64,000 nucleotides of DNA from Pseudobacillus wudalianchiensis. Its GTDB lineage: Bacteria; Bacillota; Bacilli; Bacillales; Domibacillaceae. Both the position numbers and the translations under genes were made by a program. The notes below the pieces were generated by a model, which was not told where the DNA came from, searched no databases, and was given only the letters and a program-made list of their open reading frames with translations. The DNA is taken from contig NZ_MAYT01000002.1 in assembly GCF_001685015.1 (NCBI RefSeq), forward strand, positions 95,221 through 159,220. The letters run 5' to 3'. Position 1 is the stretch's first letter. Each line of letters opens with the position of its first letter. Below are positions 36,105-44,265 of this stretch, piece by piece.

Positions 36105-37268
36105 ATGAAGAACTGTGAAGATATTCAGATGAAGTTTTACCAGAGCGGAGATGAAGGGGCAAAGCTTCTGCCGGTTTCGATAAAGGAATGGGAAGAAAGA
36201 GCAAGAAAGATACTTGCTGCTGGACCCTTTGACTATGTAAATGGCGGGGCAGGAGCAGGAGATACGATGCGAGCCAACTTAGAAGCTTTTCAAAAATATC
36301 AGATCCAGCCAAGGATTTGCCGTAACGTCGAGAAGCGTGATTTAACAATCAAATTGTTTGGAAAATCGATTCCTGTCCCAATTCTACTTGCACCTATTGG
36401 GGTGAATTCGATTCTTCACCCAGAGGCTGAACTTGCTCCTGCAAAAGCAGCAGCTAAGTTAGGGGTCCCTTATATTCTCAGCAACGTTTCTACGAAGTCG
36501 ATGGAGGAAGTGGCTGAAGCAATGGGGGATGCCCTCAGATGGTTCCAACTGTATCCCCCTAAAGATCATGACCTGACAAATAGCTTTTTAAAAAGGGCGG
36601 AGAACGCTGGTTATTCGGCGATCGTCGTTACAATCGATTCTACTTTACTCGGCTGGCGAGAGAAGGATTTACATAATGCGTACTTGCCCTTTCTGTCAGG
36701 AGAAGGCATGGGGAATTATTTTTCTGATCCTGTCTTTCTTTCAAAATTAGAGGAACCGCCAGAAAAAAATGTGAAAGCGGCAAGCAAGAAGGCGTTAGAT
36801 GAAGGAAATAATACGGCTTTTACTTGGAAAGAATTAGAGTATATTTGCCAGCAAACTCCGCTACCCGTCTTATTAAAAGGAGTGACTCATCCGGACGATG
36901 CGCTGCTTGCGCTAGAACATGGGGTAAAAGGCGTTATTGTCTCTAATCATGGCGGCCGGCAGTTAGATGGAGCCGTCGCTACTTTAGATGTACTCCCTTC
37001 TATATGCGAAGCCATTGAAAATAAAATTCCTGTTTTGTTGGACAGCGGGATCAGAAGGGGAGCCGATGTTATGAAAGCGATGGCTCTTGGTGCCTCCGCC
37101 GTGCTGATTGGCCGTCCCTATGCTTATGCTCTAGGGGTAGCTGGGGAAATGGGTGTACGGGAAGTGATTGAAAACTTTATTGCACAGACTGAGCTGCAAT
37201 TAGCTATTTCAGGACGAAGCTCCATCAAAGAGGTAGATCGCCTTCTTGTAACAGATGCTTATCGATAA
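36105..37268 (+). CDS. FMN-dependent alpha-hydroxy acid oxidase (lactate oxidase/monooxygenase-like)
   Basis: The 387-residue flavoenzyme is of the glycolate/lactate oxidase superfamily. Landmarks are the N-terminal FDYVNGGAGAGDT, PILLAPIGVN, the FMN-binding LPVLLKGV and the active-site SNHGGRQLDG (His base and Arg). The phosphate-binding LLDSGIRRGADV and ALGASAVLIGRPYAYAL follow. Length and N-terminus resemble lactate 2-monooxygenase/lactate oxidase rather than the quinone-linked L-lactate dehydrogenase. It oxidises an L-2-hydroxy acid, probably lactate; the acceptor is unknown. The ATG follows AAGGGGAGG. It is monocistronic. Confidence 0.88.
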   Translation: MKNCEDIQMKFYQSGDEGAKLLPVSIKEWEERARKILAAGPFDYVNGGAGAGDTMRANLEAFQKYQIQPRICRNVEKRDLTIKLFGKSIPVPILLAPIGVNSILHPEAELAPAKAAAKLGVPYILSNVSTKSMEEVAEAMGDALRWFQLYPPKDHDLTNSFLKRAENAGYSAIVVTIDSTLLGWREKDLHNAYLPFLSGEGMGNYFSDPVFLSKLEEPPEKNVKAASKKALDEGNNTAFTWKELEYICQQTPLPVLLKGVTHPDDALLALEHGVKGVIVSNHGGRQLDGAVATLDVLPSICEAIENKIPVLLDSGIRRGADVMKAMALGASAVLIGRPYAYALGVAGEMGVREVIENFIAQTELQLAISGRSSIKEVDRLLVTDAYR

Positions 37269-37286
37269 GATAAAGACAATAAAAAG

Positions 37287-37314
37287 GAAGTGCATGCATT
37301 CATGCACTTCTTTT
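37287..37314 (+). terminator. Terminator after lactate oxidase-like gene
   Basis: A perfect 10-bp stem GAAGTGCATG/CATGCACTTC with a 4-base loop and a T run. Confidence 0.85.
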
Positions 37315-37384
37315 CCACTTTTCTGTAATAATACTCGTTAATTTATTGTCTCTAAATAAATGTATAAAGAATGTCTTTAGGTTT

Positions 37385-37705
37385 CAGATTAAAGATCTCT
37401 CCCTTAGCCTGCGGTTTACATTGTAAATAGCAAGACCGCTTCCTTCTTTCGAATGCAGCGTCCAAATCCAATACCAACTCTATAACTATCAAGAAGACTG
37501 ACTGATACGGCACCGACCATACGCGAATTAGCAACTAAACCGTGTATATGTACCGATAATGCCACAAAAATTGAGGAATAGGATCGCAGTGATGCAGCTG
37601 TTCTTAATAAACCATGCCCCTAAAAAACCTAAAGCGCGTCAAGATAAAAACGATAGTGACAATAATTCCAGGCCGTTCGAGCATGGTAATGAATAATTCT
37701 GGCAT
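37385..37705 (-). pseudogene. Decayed LytS-type 5TM sensor gene
   Basis: The ATG at 37705 has AAAGGGGG upstream and opens a frame reading MPELFITMLERPGIIVTIVF, the start of the LytS/5TM-5TMR_LYT sensor domain. It stops after 33 codons. The next frame contains LFLNFCGIIGTYT, the LytS family motif, and a third frame contains ANSRMVGAV, again in LytS order. The gene thus has at least one stop and two frameshifts, and the rest of the sensor is missing. Whether the original carried a histidine kinase or GGDEF domain cannot be told. Confidence 0.7.
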
Positions 37706-37976
37706 AGAATGCCCCCTTTTTGTGACCTTGTCATCCTCCTAAATTCTCTATAAATAATTTTTCTCATTATAACGGTATTTTAAGGGGTTCTCCTAGCTTT
37801 TTAGGTAGTTCAAGCCCTGCATACTTAAAAATAGACATAATTCTTTGTTTATCGACAAATAAAAAGAGGTATCGACAATTCGATAAAAAAAGTACAATAA
37901 GTATTATTGAATAATTCCTCTTATGGAAAACAGTTTCAATAAAATAGGTTTAAAGACATGGAGGGTTGAATGGATT
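37706..37976. other. Intergenic region before methyltransferase-like gene
   Basis: About 270 bp, AT-rich, with the pseudogene's old promoter side on the left. A pair of short TATCGACAA repeats occurs at about 37850-37876. No gene is supported. Confidence 0.4.
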
Positions 37977-39278
37977 GTGATATTTGAACCAAATAAAATT
38001 AAGGAAAATGGTCTATTTTATGGTGATAATTTGTATATTATGCAAGGGTTAATTAATATAGGTTACAAAGAAAAATTCGACATGATTTATTTTGATGGTC
38101 CGTTCAATTCCGGCTGGGTTTTCTCTGTGTTTAATAAGAGGTTAGATGAACGTATTATTGATCCGTGGAATGAGGCTGCCACTATTAAAAACTTCTATCA
38201 TTCGGATATTTATCGTTCTAATTACCGAGAGAGAATCGCAACTGCTAGAGAGTTACTAAATGAAAAAGGAATCCTTGTTTTTCATACATCACAAAAAGAA
38301 GGGCATTATTTAAAAGTGATTTTAGATGAAATATTTGGACCTAATCGGTTTCTTGGAGAAGTCGTTTGGAAGTTTGCGGATAACGCGGTATATAAGAAGT
38401 CGCAATTTGGCCTTAATCACGAATCTTTATTTTTTTATGCTAAAACAGATCACTACTTTAAAAAGAAGGACGTTTCTTATTCATCCGTTTGGGATGATGT
38501 TGGACAGTATGAACACCTGGGAGAAGAAGATACATTTTATGCTACACAAAAACCTGAAAAACTGATGGAGCGTATTTTAGAAATGACGACAAGTGAAGGA
38601 GACTTAGTGGGGGATTTCTATTGCGGAAGCGGCTCTTTATCTTTTACGGCCGAAAAAATGAACCGAAGATGGCTGGCGAGTGATAATTCTCGATTAGCTA
38701 TCCAGACTGCAGCGAGCAGAATAGGCACATTAGGGGTTGATGTGACGGTGCATCAGCTAGTTGAGGAGTTTAATAGAACATATCTTCAAGGAAATGAATA
38801 TACGAAAAAAACGAAAATCCCATTTTCCTTAAATGAACTTCAAGGATTAAAGAACGAGCTGGGGAACACACCTGTTACGGTGCAAGCATATGAGTATACT
38901 CCTGAAATAGATTTGCTTGAAAATCAACATATTACATTTCAATTAATTATGCCTTCCATAACGCCTGAAGGAATTGATGCTACGGCTCCAGCTATCGTCC
39001 CAAGGCCCGTACCATTGGTAACCGAAAGTGGCTGCGAGCTCATTATTGACAATCCATTAAATTGGATTTTGTACCATATTGTCCATGGGGAAATTGAAGA
39101 AAACCAGTATGTTTTCGATTTTGCTGTGTTACAGCAAAGAGCTCATGGTGTTGATTTAAAAGTCATGGGTAATTGGATTGATAGGATGAAAGAATATAGT
39201 GAGTACTATCTATTAACAGATATTTTTGGCTATATTTACAAAGTAACCAAGCAAAAAGAGGTGCAATATGAGAGATAA
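37977..39278 (+). CDS. DNA methyltransferase-like protein (beta class, atypical motif IV)
   Basis: The 433-residue protein has the order of beta-class amino-methyltransferases (Mod subunits and N4/N6 enzymes): motif IV first, then FYATQKPEKLMERI (motif X) and motif I DFYCGSGSLSF. Motif IV reads DGPF (residues 40-43) instead of the usual DPPY, which may weaken or remove catalysis. No restriction enzyme is nearby. The last 150 residues are not recognised. The GTG at 37977 is chosen because GGAGGG lies 11 bases before; the frame is open to an ATG at 37923 without a binding site, so the start is uncertain. It overlaps the next gene by 11 bases and heads a six-gene run. Confidence 0.75.
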   Translation: MIFEPNKIKENGLFYGDNLYIMQGLINIGYKEKFDMIYFDGPFNSGWVFSVFNKRLDERIIDPWNEAATIKNFYHSDIYRSNYRERIATARELLNEKGILVFHTSQKEGHYLKVILDEIFGPNRFLGEVVWKFADNAVYKKSQFGLNHESLFFYAKTDHYFKKKDVSYSSVWDDVGQYEHLGEEDTFYATQKPEKLMERILEMTTSEGDLVGDFYCGSGSLSFTAEKMNRRWLASDNSRLAIQTAASRIGTLGVDVTVHQLVEEFNRTYLQGNEYTKKTKIPFSLNELQGLKNELGNTPVTVQAYEYTPEIDLLENQHITFQLIMPSITPEGIDATAPAIVPRPVPLVTESGCELIIDNPLNWILYHIVHGEIEENQYVFDFAVLQQRAHGVDLKVMGNWIDRMKEYSEYYLLTDIFGYIYKVTKQKEVQYER

Positions 39279-39948
39279 AGTTGCTGTTGTTGTAGGTGGG
39301 TTAAAAGGGATTGGCGAAGGAATTAGCCGTAATCTTGCGAAACAAGGTTTCATCACCTATGCGACGACCCGGGAGAAAGAAGTAAACAGTGGTGTGAAAA
39401 ATGTGATCCCTCTGCAAATGAACATCATGGATGAAGAAGAAATAAAGAACGCTTTTAACAGGATCGGTGAACAGCATGAAGCTATAGACGTGCTAGTTAA
39501 CAATGCAGGCATTGGTTACTTTAAGGCATTTGAAGAGTTTACTCCCAAGGAATGGGAAGCTGTTTTTCAAACGAATGTGTTTGGTTTGTTTCACTGCATC
39601 CAAAATGCCTTCCCGTTACTGGAGAAGGAAGGAGGGCGCATCATTAATATTAGTTCTATCGCAACGAAAAGGAGTTTGCCATTGAATTCTATATATGCGG
39701 CTTCTAAACAAGCACTGAGCGGCTTAGGCAGTGTTTTGGCAGAAGAATGGTATAAACATAATATTTTCACTACAAATATTCAATTAGGTGCAACATACAC
39801 GGATATTTGGAAAGGTGTCGAAGGATTTTCTCCTGAAGATATGCTGCATGTTAATGATGTAGCACGTGTAGTGTCATTTGTGGCTGCTACTCCACTTCAT
39901 GTTCGGATGGATGAAATCACCTTAACTCCTCCAAAGGGTGTATTGTAA
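39268..39948 (+). CDS. Short-chain dehydrogenase/reductase
   Basis: The 226-residue classical SDR has the cofactor motif GGLKGIGEG, NNAG (LVNNAGIGYF), catalytic Ser (NISSIA) and YAASKQA (Tyr/Lys). The first Gly of the usual TGxxxGxG is preceded by Val-Gly rather than Thr-Gly. The substrate loop after the active site is short. It overlaps the methyltransferase-like gene by 11 bases, with AGAGGTG as binding site, and precedes a GGDEF-EAL gene by 36 bp. In an operon with a PTPS-fold enzyme, a pteridine or sepiapterin reductase role is possible but unproven. Confidence 0.85.
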   Translation: MRDKVAVVVGGLKGIGEGISRNLAKQGFITYATTREKEVNSGVKNVIPLQMNIMDEEEIKNAFNRIGEQHEAIDVLVNNAGIGYFKAFEEFTPKEWEAVFQTNVFGLFHCIQNAFPLLEKEGGRIINISSIATKRSLPLNSIYAASKQALSGLGSVLAEEWYKHNIFTTNIQLGATYTDIWKGVEGFSPEDMLHVNDVARVVSFVAATPLHVRMDEITLTPPKGVL

Positions 39949-39984
39949 TCACTATAAAAAACAACCTGCATTGGGGGAGAGAGT

Positions 39985-42534
39985 TTGTCTCTGAAGAAAA
40001 AATTATCATTCATTTTTTCTACGATAGTCACGTTCATACTCATTTTAAACAATATATTATCCTATTACTATACGAGAGACCTGTTAATCAAAGATCAAGA
40101 AAAACAGATGGAACTCTTAGTAAAGGAAATTAGTATAGCCATTAACCATTCACAATTTGGAGTAGAGTCTTTGGAGAATGCAATAGGGGAAAAGCTTCGT
40201 GCCGCAGCCATTGCGGCGCAGAATGCGCTTGATCCCGATATAAATAAAGTGACGAATGAACAACTTGTAGAGCTTAGCAAAAAGCTCGATGTTTCCTATA
40301 TAACCCTGCTAGTGAAAGAAAAAGGAGACATCGTAGGAGTCAAGTCTTCTGATCCGCAAGAGAGAAATTTAAGTACTAAAGAATGGGGATATTGGTATAC
40401 CGCATTTCAACAGCTATTTTCTAATAAAAATGTCACAATTCCTCAGGGTCAAAAATTATCAAATTATTGGTCAGGCCCTATGAATGTCTCTGCCTCAAAT
40501 CCTGACCATGTTGATAAATGGGGATACTATTATGATGGCACAACAAACTATATCATCAGTCCCTATATGAGGGACAAACAGATTATGGACTTTGAAGAAC
40601 ACATTGGTCCTGACGCTATCGTGAAGAAAACATTAAGCAACAACAAGAGTTTACTGAATATTACTGGATTTAACCCAAACACCTTTGGCCTTCCGCCAGT
40701 TTATACAGAACAGAACGGAAAGAAATTTATTGAACTAGAAAATAAGGCCATTCAATTTGGCGAATACGAGTATAAAGATAAAAACGTAGATGTTTCAGCT
40801 GTCAGAAAAGCAATGAAAACGGGTAAACCAATTAGTGTACAGAGCACAGTGAATGGTAAAAAAGTCCTTAAGAGCTTTATTCCTGTTTCTGCTCAAAATC
40901 CTTATGTAATTGGAATCGTAACAGATTATAAGGTAATTCAAGATGTACTGAACAAGCAGTTATTGAATAACCTCATCATTTCGATTGCTATTTTAGCACT
41001 AGTTTTTATTGTTAGTTACTTTTTATCTAGGTATATTGTCAGTCCTATTAATCAAATTTTACTAAAAGTTGACGAAATTGCCAAGGGAAATTTTGGGGAA
41101 CAGGTGATAATTGAACGTCGTGACGAATTAGGGGCGCTTGCTAATCAAGTGAATGTCATGTCGTTGAATTTGTTGGATCATACCGACGAGCTTAAGAAAA
41201 AAAATGAAGAAATCCAATATCACGCTTATTACGATTTTTTGACTGGTCTTCCAAACTTGCGCTTTTTTAATAAAACGGCATTAGAGTTAGCGAATTCAAA
41301 CGATAAGGAAACGATGGCATTTTTATTCCTCGATTTGGACAGGTTTAAATTCATTAATGATTTACTTGGACATTCCGCAGGGGACGCTATTTTAAGAGCT
41401 GTCACGAATCGTATTTCTTCCCTTCTTAAAGAAGGAGAGATGATGTCACGTATTGGTGGAGATGAATTCATTTTGCTTCTGCCTAACACTAGCTGTAAGG
41501 AAGCGAATGACAGGGCACAAACTATTTTAAAAGAATTAGAAAAGCCCTTCATTTATGAAGGAAATGAACTGTTTATCACATCAAGTATCGGAATCAGTAT
41601 GTATCCGACAGATGGTAAACACGTTGAAGATGTGATTAAAAATGCTGATATGGCCATGTATCGTGCTAAAGAACAGGGGAGAAACAATCTTCAATTCTAT
41701 ACAGCTGATATGAATGATTGGATTCAAAGAAGAGCGATTTTAGAAAAAGGTATGCGTCAGGCGTTGGAGCATGATGAGTTTACTTTGTATTACCAGCCTA
41801 AGGTTGATATAAATACCGGAAAAATAACTGGAAGTGAAGCCTTGATTCGCTGGAGACACCCGCAATTGGGTATGATTTCCCCTCAAGAATTTATTCCGCT
41901 AGCTGAAGAAACTGGATTAATTGTTTCAGTAGGAGAGTGGGTATTGCGCACAGCGTGCAAACAAAGCCTAGAATGGCAAAGGCTAGGCCTGCCTAAAATG
42001 GGTGTATCAGTGAACCTTTCTCCGCGACAATTTCAACAAGCGAACTTAGTAGAAATCGTTAGCAAGATATTAAAGGAAACGGGACTTGCACCGGAATATT
42101 TAGAACTGGAAATTACAGAGACAATCGCTATGTACAATGAATCCTATGTGATTGCCAAGCTGAAGGCGCTAAAAGATCTAGGGGTCAAGATTGCAATCGA
42201 TGACTTTGGAACAGGATATTCTTCGCTAAGCTATCTTAAGAAGTTCCCGTTCCATACTTTAAAGATCGACAAGTCCTTTATTCAAGATATAGAGGAAGGC
42301 TCTGATGATAATAAAATTATTACGACCATTATCGCGATGGCTCATAATCTGAAGGTCAACGTTATCGCAGAAGGCGTAGAAACAGCTGAACAGCTTCAAT
42401 TCCTTCAACAGCAACAATGCAATGAAGTACAGGGCTATCTATTTAGCAAGCCTTTATCGGTAGAAGAGTTTTATAAGGCATTTAGTGAGATACAAGAAGC
42501 TGCACTCACTAAGATAAACAGAAAAAGCGAATAG
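39985..42534 (+). CDS. Membrane GGDEF-EAL protein (c-di-GMP cyclase/phosphodiesterase)
   Basis: The 849-residue protein has a membrane helix at 8-28, a large extracellular sensor (30-325, Cache-like) and a second helix at about 330-352. A HAMP domain follows (355-405), then GGDEF (425-580) with intact GGDEF at 491-495, and EAL (595-840) with EAL at 618-620 plus the DDFGTGYSS and AEGVET motifs. Both catalytic signatures are present, so it could make and degrade c-di-GMP. No RxxD inhibitory site precedes GGDEF. It begins at a TTG with GGGGGAGA upstream. The external domain should sense a small ligand. Confidence 0.93.
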   Translation: MSLKKKLSFIFSTIVTFILILNNILSYYYTRDLLIKDQEKQMELLVKEISIAINHSQFGVESLENAIGEKLRAAAIAAQNALDPDINKVTNEQLVELSKKLDVSYITLLVKEKGDIVGVKSSDPQERNLSTKEWGYWYTAFQQLFSNKNVTIPQGQKLSNYWSGPMNVSASNPDHVDKWGYYYDGTTNYIISPYMRDKQIMDFEEHIGPDAIVKKTLSNNKSLLNITGFNPNTFGLPPVYTEQNGKKFIELENKAIQFGEYEYKDKNVDVSAVRKAMKTGKPISVQSTVNGKKVLKSFIPVSAQNPYVIGIVTDYKVIQDVLNKQLLNNLIISIAILALVFIVSYFLSRYIVSPINQILLKVDEIAKGNFGEQVIIERRDELGALANQVNVMSLNLLDHTDELKKKNEEIQYHAYYDFLTGLPNLRFFNKTALELANSNDKETMAFLFLDLDRFKFINDLLGHSAGDAILRAVTNRISSLLKEGEMMSRIGGDEFILLLPNTSCKEANDRAQTILKELEKPFIYEGNELFITSSIGISMYPTDGKHVEDVIKNADMAMYRAKEQGRNNLQFYTADMNDWIQRRAILEKGMRQALEHDEFTLYYQPKVDINTGKITGSEALIRWRHPQLGMISPQEFIPLAEETGLIVSVGEWVLRTACKQSLEWQRLGLPKMGVSVNLSPRQFQQANLVEIVSKILKETGLAPEYLELEITETIAMYNESYVIAKLKALKDLGVKIAIDDFGTGYSSLSYLKKFPFHTLKIDKSFIQDIEEGSDDNKIITTIIAMAHNLKVNVIAEGVETAEQLQFLQQQQCNEVQGYLFSKPLSVEEFYKAFSEIQEAALTKINRKSE

Positions 42535-42582
42535 TAAGAGAGCCTATATTGATCAATTCTTGCACCAGGGAGAGATGAAATC

Positions 42583-43401
42583 TTGATTTTACTAACAAGA
42601 AAAGTGGAGTTTTCAGCAGCTCATAGTTATCGGATTGATACTTGGGATGAAGAAACAAATAGAAAAGCATTTGGTTTATGCAGCAACCCTAACGGCCACG
42701 GGCATGATTATACATTAGAAGTAACGGTCAAAGGAGACCTTAATTCTTCATCAGGCATCGTAGTGAATATTACGGATGTTGATAGAATAGTAAAGAGCGT
42801 AGTTTTAGAGGAGTTAGACGGAAAATTTTTAAACCGGGAACATTCTTTTTTTAAAGAACACATTCCAACAACGGAAAATATTGTGAATTATATATGGAAT
42901 GAATTGAAAGATAGATTTAATGGCTGTAAACTTGATAGAATAATATTGCACGAGAATCCATTTTTGTTCTCTCAAAAAGGGGAAAATTCAATGATTCAAT
43001 TAACAAGAAAATATCATTTTTCGGCTGCACATAGATTGCACAGTGATCAGCTATCTGATGAAGAAAATAAAGAGATTTTTGGAAAGTGCAACAACCCGAA
43101 CGGACATGGGCATAACTATGTTCTTGAAGTAACGGTAGAAGGAGAAATTGATCCTGTAACCGGAATGATTATAAACCTGGCTCAACTCGACGAAATAGTA
43201 GATGAAACCATCATACAAAAATTCGATCACAAACATCTTAATCTTGATACTGAGGAATTTAATGGATTGAATCCAACAGCCGAGGTTATGACTATAGTCT
43301 TCTGGGAATTGCTGCAATCACGTTTGCCAAGTTTATCGAAAGTAGGGCTTTGGGAGACGGCTAAAAATTATTTTGAGTATGGCGGTCCAGTAGAAGAATA
43401 A
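42583..43401 (+). CDS. Tandem 6-pyruvoyl-tetrahydropterin synthase/QueD fusion
   Basis: The 272-residue protein is two PTPS/QueD domains in a row (1-132 and 137-272), each beginning (M)IxLTRK and FSAAH. Both have the zinc histidines (His14, His39, His41; His150, His175, His177) and the catalytic Cys (33 and 169). The second domain has the catalytic Asp-His pair (DHKHLN, 215-216), while the first has DGKFLN, so its catalytic His is lost. A normal QueD is about 120-140 residues. The TTG start follows AGGGAGAG. Met137 is preceded by AAGGGG at good spacing, so the second domain may also be made alone. No other queuosine genes are near. Confidence 0.88.
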   Translation: MILLTRKVEFSAAHSYRIDTWDEETNRKAFGLCSNPNGHGHDYTLEVTVKGDLNSSSGIVVNITDVDRIVKSVVLEELDGKFLNREHSFFKEHIPTTENIVNYIWNELKDRFNGCKLDRIILHENPFLFSQKGENSMIQLTRKYHFSAAHRLHSDQLSDEENKEIFGKCNNPNGHGHNYVLEVTVEGEIDPVTGMIINLAQLDEIVDETIIQKFDHKHLNLDTEEFNGLNPTAEVMTIVFWELLQSRLPSLSKVGLWETAKNYFEYGGPVEE

Positions 43402-43430
43402 GAAATATGAACATTAGGGGATTTTATTAA

Positions 43431-44252
43431 ATGGAAAATATTCTTGTTCGTAATAATGTAAAAGTTTTTGGTCAAGGGGAAAAGACAATTGTTTTTGGGC
43501 ACGGCTTTGGATGCGATCAAAATATGTGGCGGTTTGTTGCCCCTCAATTTGAAAAAGAATATCGAGTCGTGCTATTCGATTATGTGGGTTCAGGAAAGTC
43601 AGATTTAACGGCCTATTCTTATGAAAGATATGGAACCATTGAAGGATATGTAAAGGATTTGCTAGAGGTTATGGAAGCCTTAAATGCAGGCAAAGTGATA
43701 TTTGTAGGACACTCTATCAGTTCCATGATAGGAATGATGGCTTCCATTCAAAGACCGGAGTATTTTGAATGCTTGATTATGGTCGGGCCATCTCCCCGGT
43801 ATTTAAATGACGAATCTGGTTATTATGGAGGCTTTGAACGAGAAGATGTCGAAGAATTATTGGATATGATGGAGATGAACTTTGTGGGCTGGGCAAGTTA
43901 TCTTGCCCCTCTTGCACTGAATAATCCAGACCGCCCTCTTCTTACTAAAGAGTTAGAGACAAGCTTTTGCTCAACGGACCCAGCTGTTACTCGCAAGTTT
44001 GCCGAAGTCACTTTTTTCTCCGATCATAGGGAGGATTTAGCAAAAGCAGAAACACCGTCTCTTATTTTACAATGCTCGGAAGATAGTATTGTTCCTGTAG
44101 GAGTAGGAAAATACTTAGAGAGTCATCTTAAAAATAGCACGTTTCGTTTAATGGAGGCCAAAGGACATTACCCGCATTTAAGTCACCCCGAAGAGACAGT
44201 CCGCCTTATAAAAGAGTATCTTTCAAGCTTTAAAGAGGATTATGTCGATTGA
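43431..44252 (+). CDS. RsbQ-like alpha/beta hydrolase
   Basis: The 273-residue hydrolase closely matches RsbQ: opening FGQGEKTIVFGHGFGCDQ, nucleophile elbow GHSIS (Ser95), Asp218 and His246, the same spacing as RsbQ's triad (96, 219, 247). In B. subtilis RsbQ works with the PAS domain of RsbP phosphatase, apparently by supplying its ligand, to turn on the energy-stress branch of sigma-B. Here the next gene, 13 bp downstream, is a PAS-GGDEF protein instead. It is part of the 38.0-45.3 kb run. Confidence 0.9.
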   Translation: MENILVRNNVKVFGQGEKTIVFGHGFGCDQNMWRFVAPQFEKEYRVVLFDYVGSGKSDLTAYSYERYGTIEGYVKDLLEVMEALNAGKVIFVGHSISSMIGMMASIQRPEYFECLIMVGPSPRYLNDESGYYGGFEREDVEELLDMMEMNFVGWASYLAPLALNNPDRPLLTKELETSFCSTDPAVTRKFAEVTFFSDHREDLAKAETPSLILQCSEDSIVPVGVGKYLESHLKNSTFRLMEAKGHYPHLSHPEETVRLIKEYLSSFKEDYVD

Positions 44253-44265
44253 GAGGGTGTATTAA

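Noticed and set aside
37352-37534. A 60-codon minus-strand frame after the lactate-oxidase-like gene
   Set aside because: It is an alternative frame of the decayed LytS-like gene.
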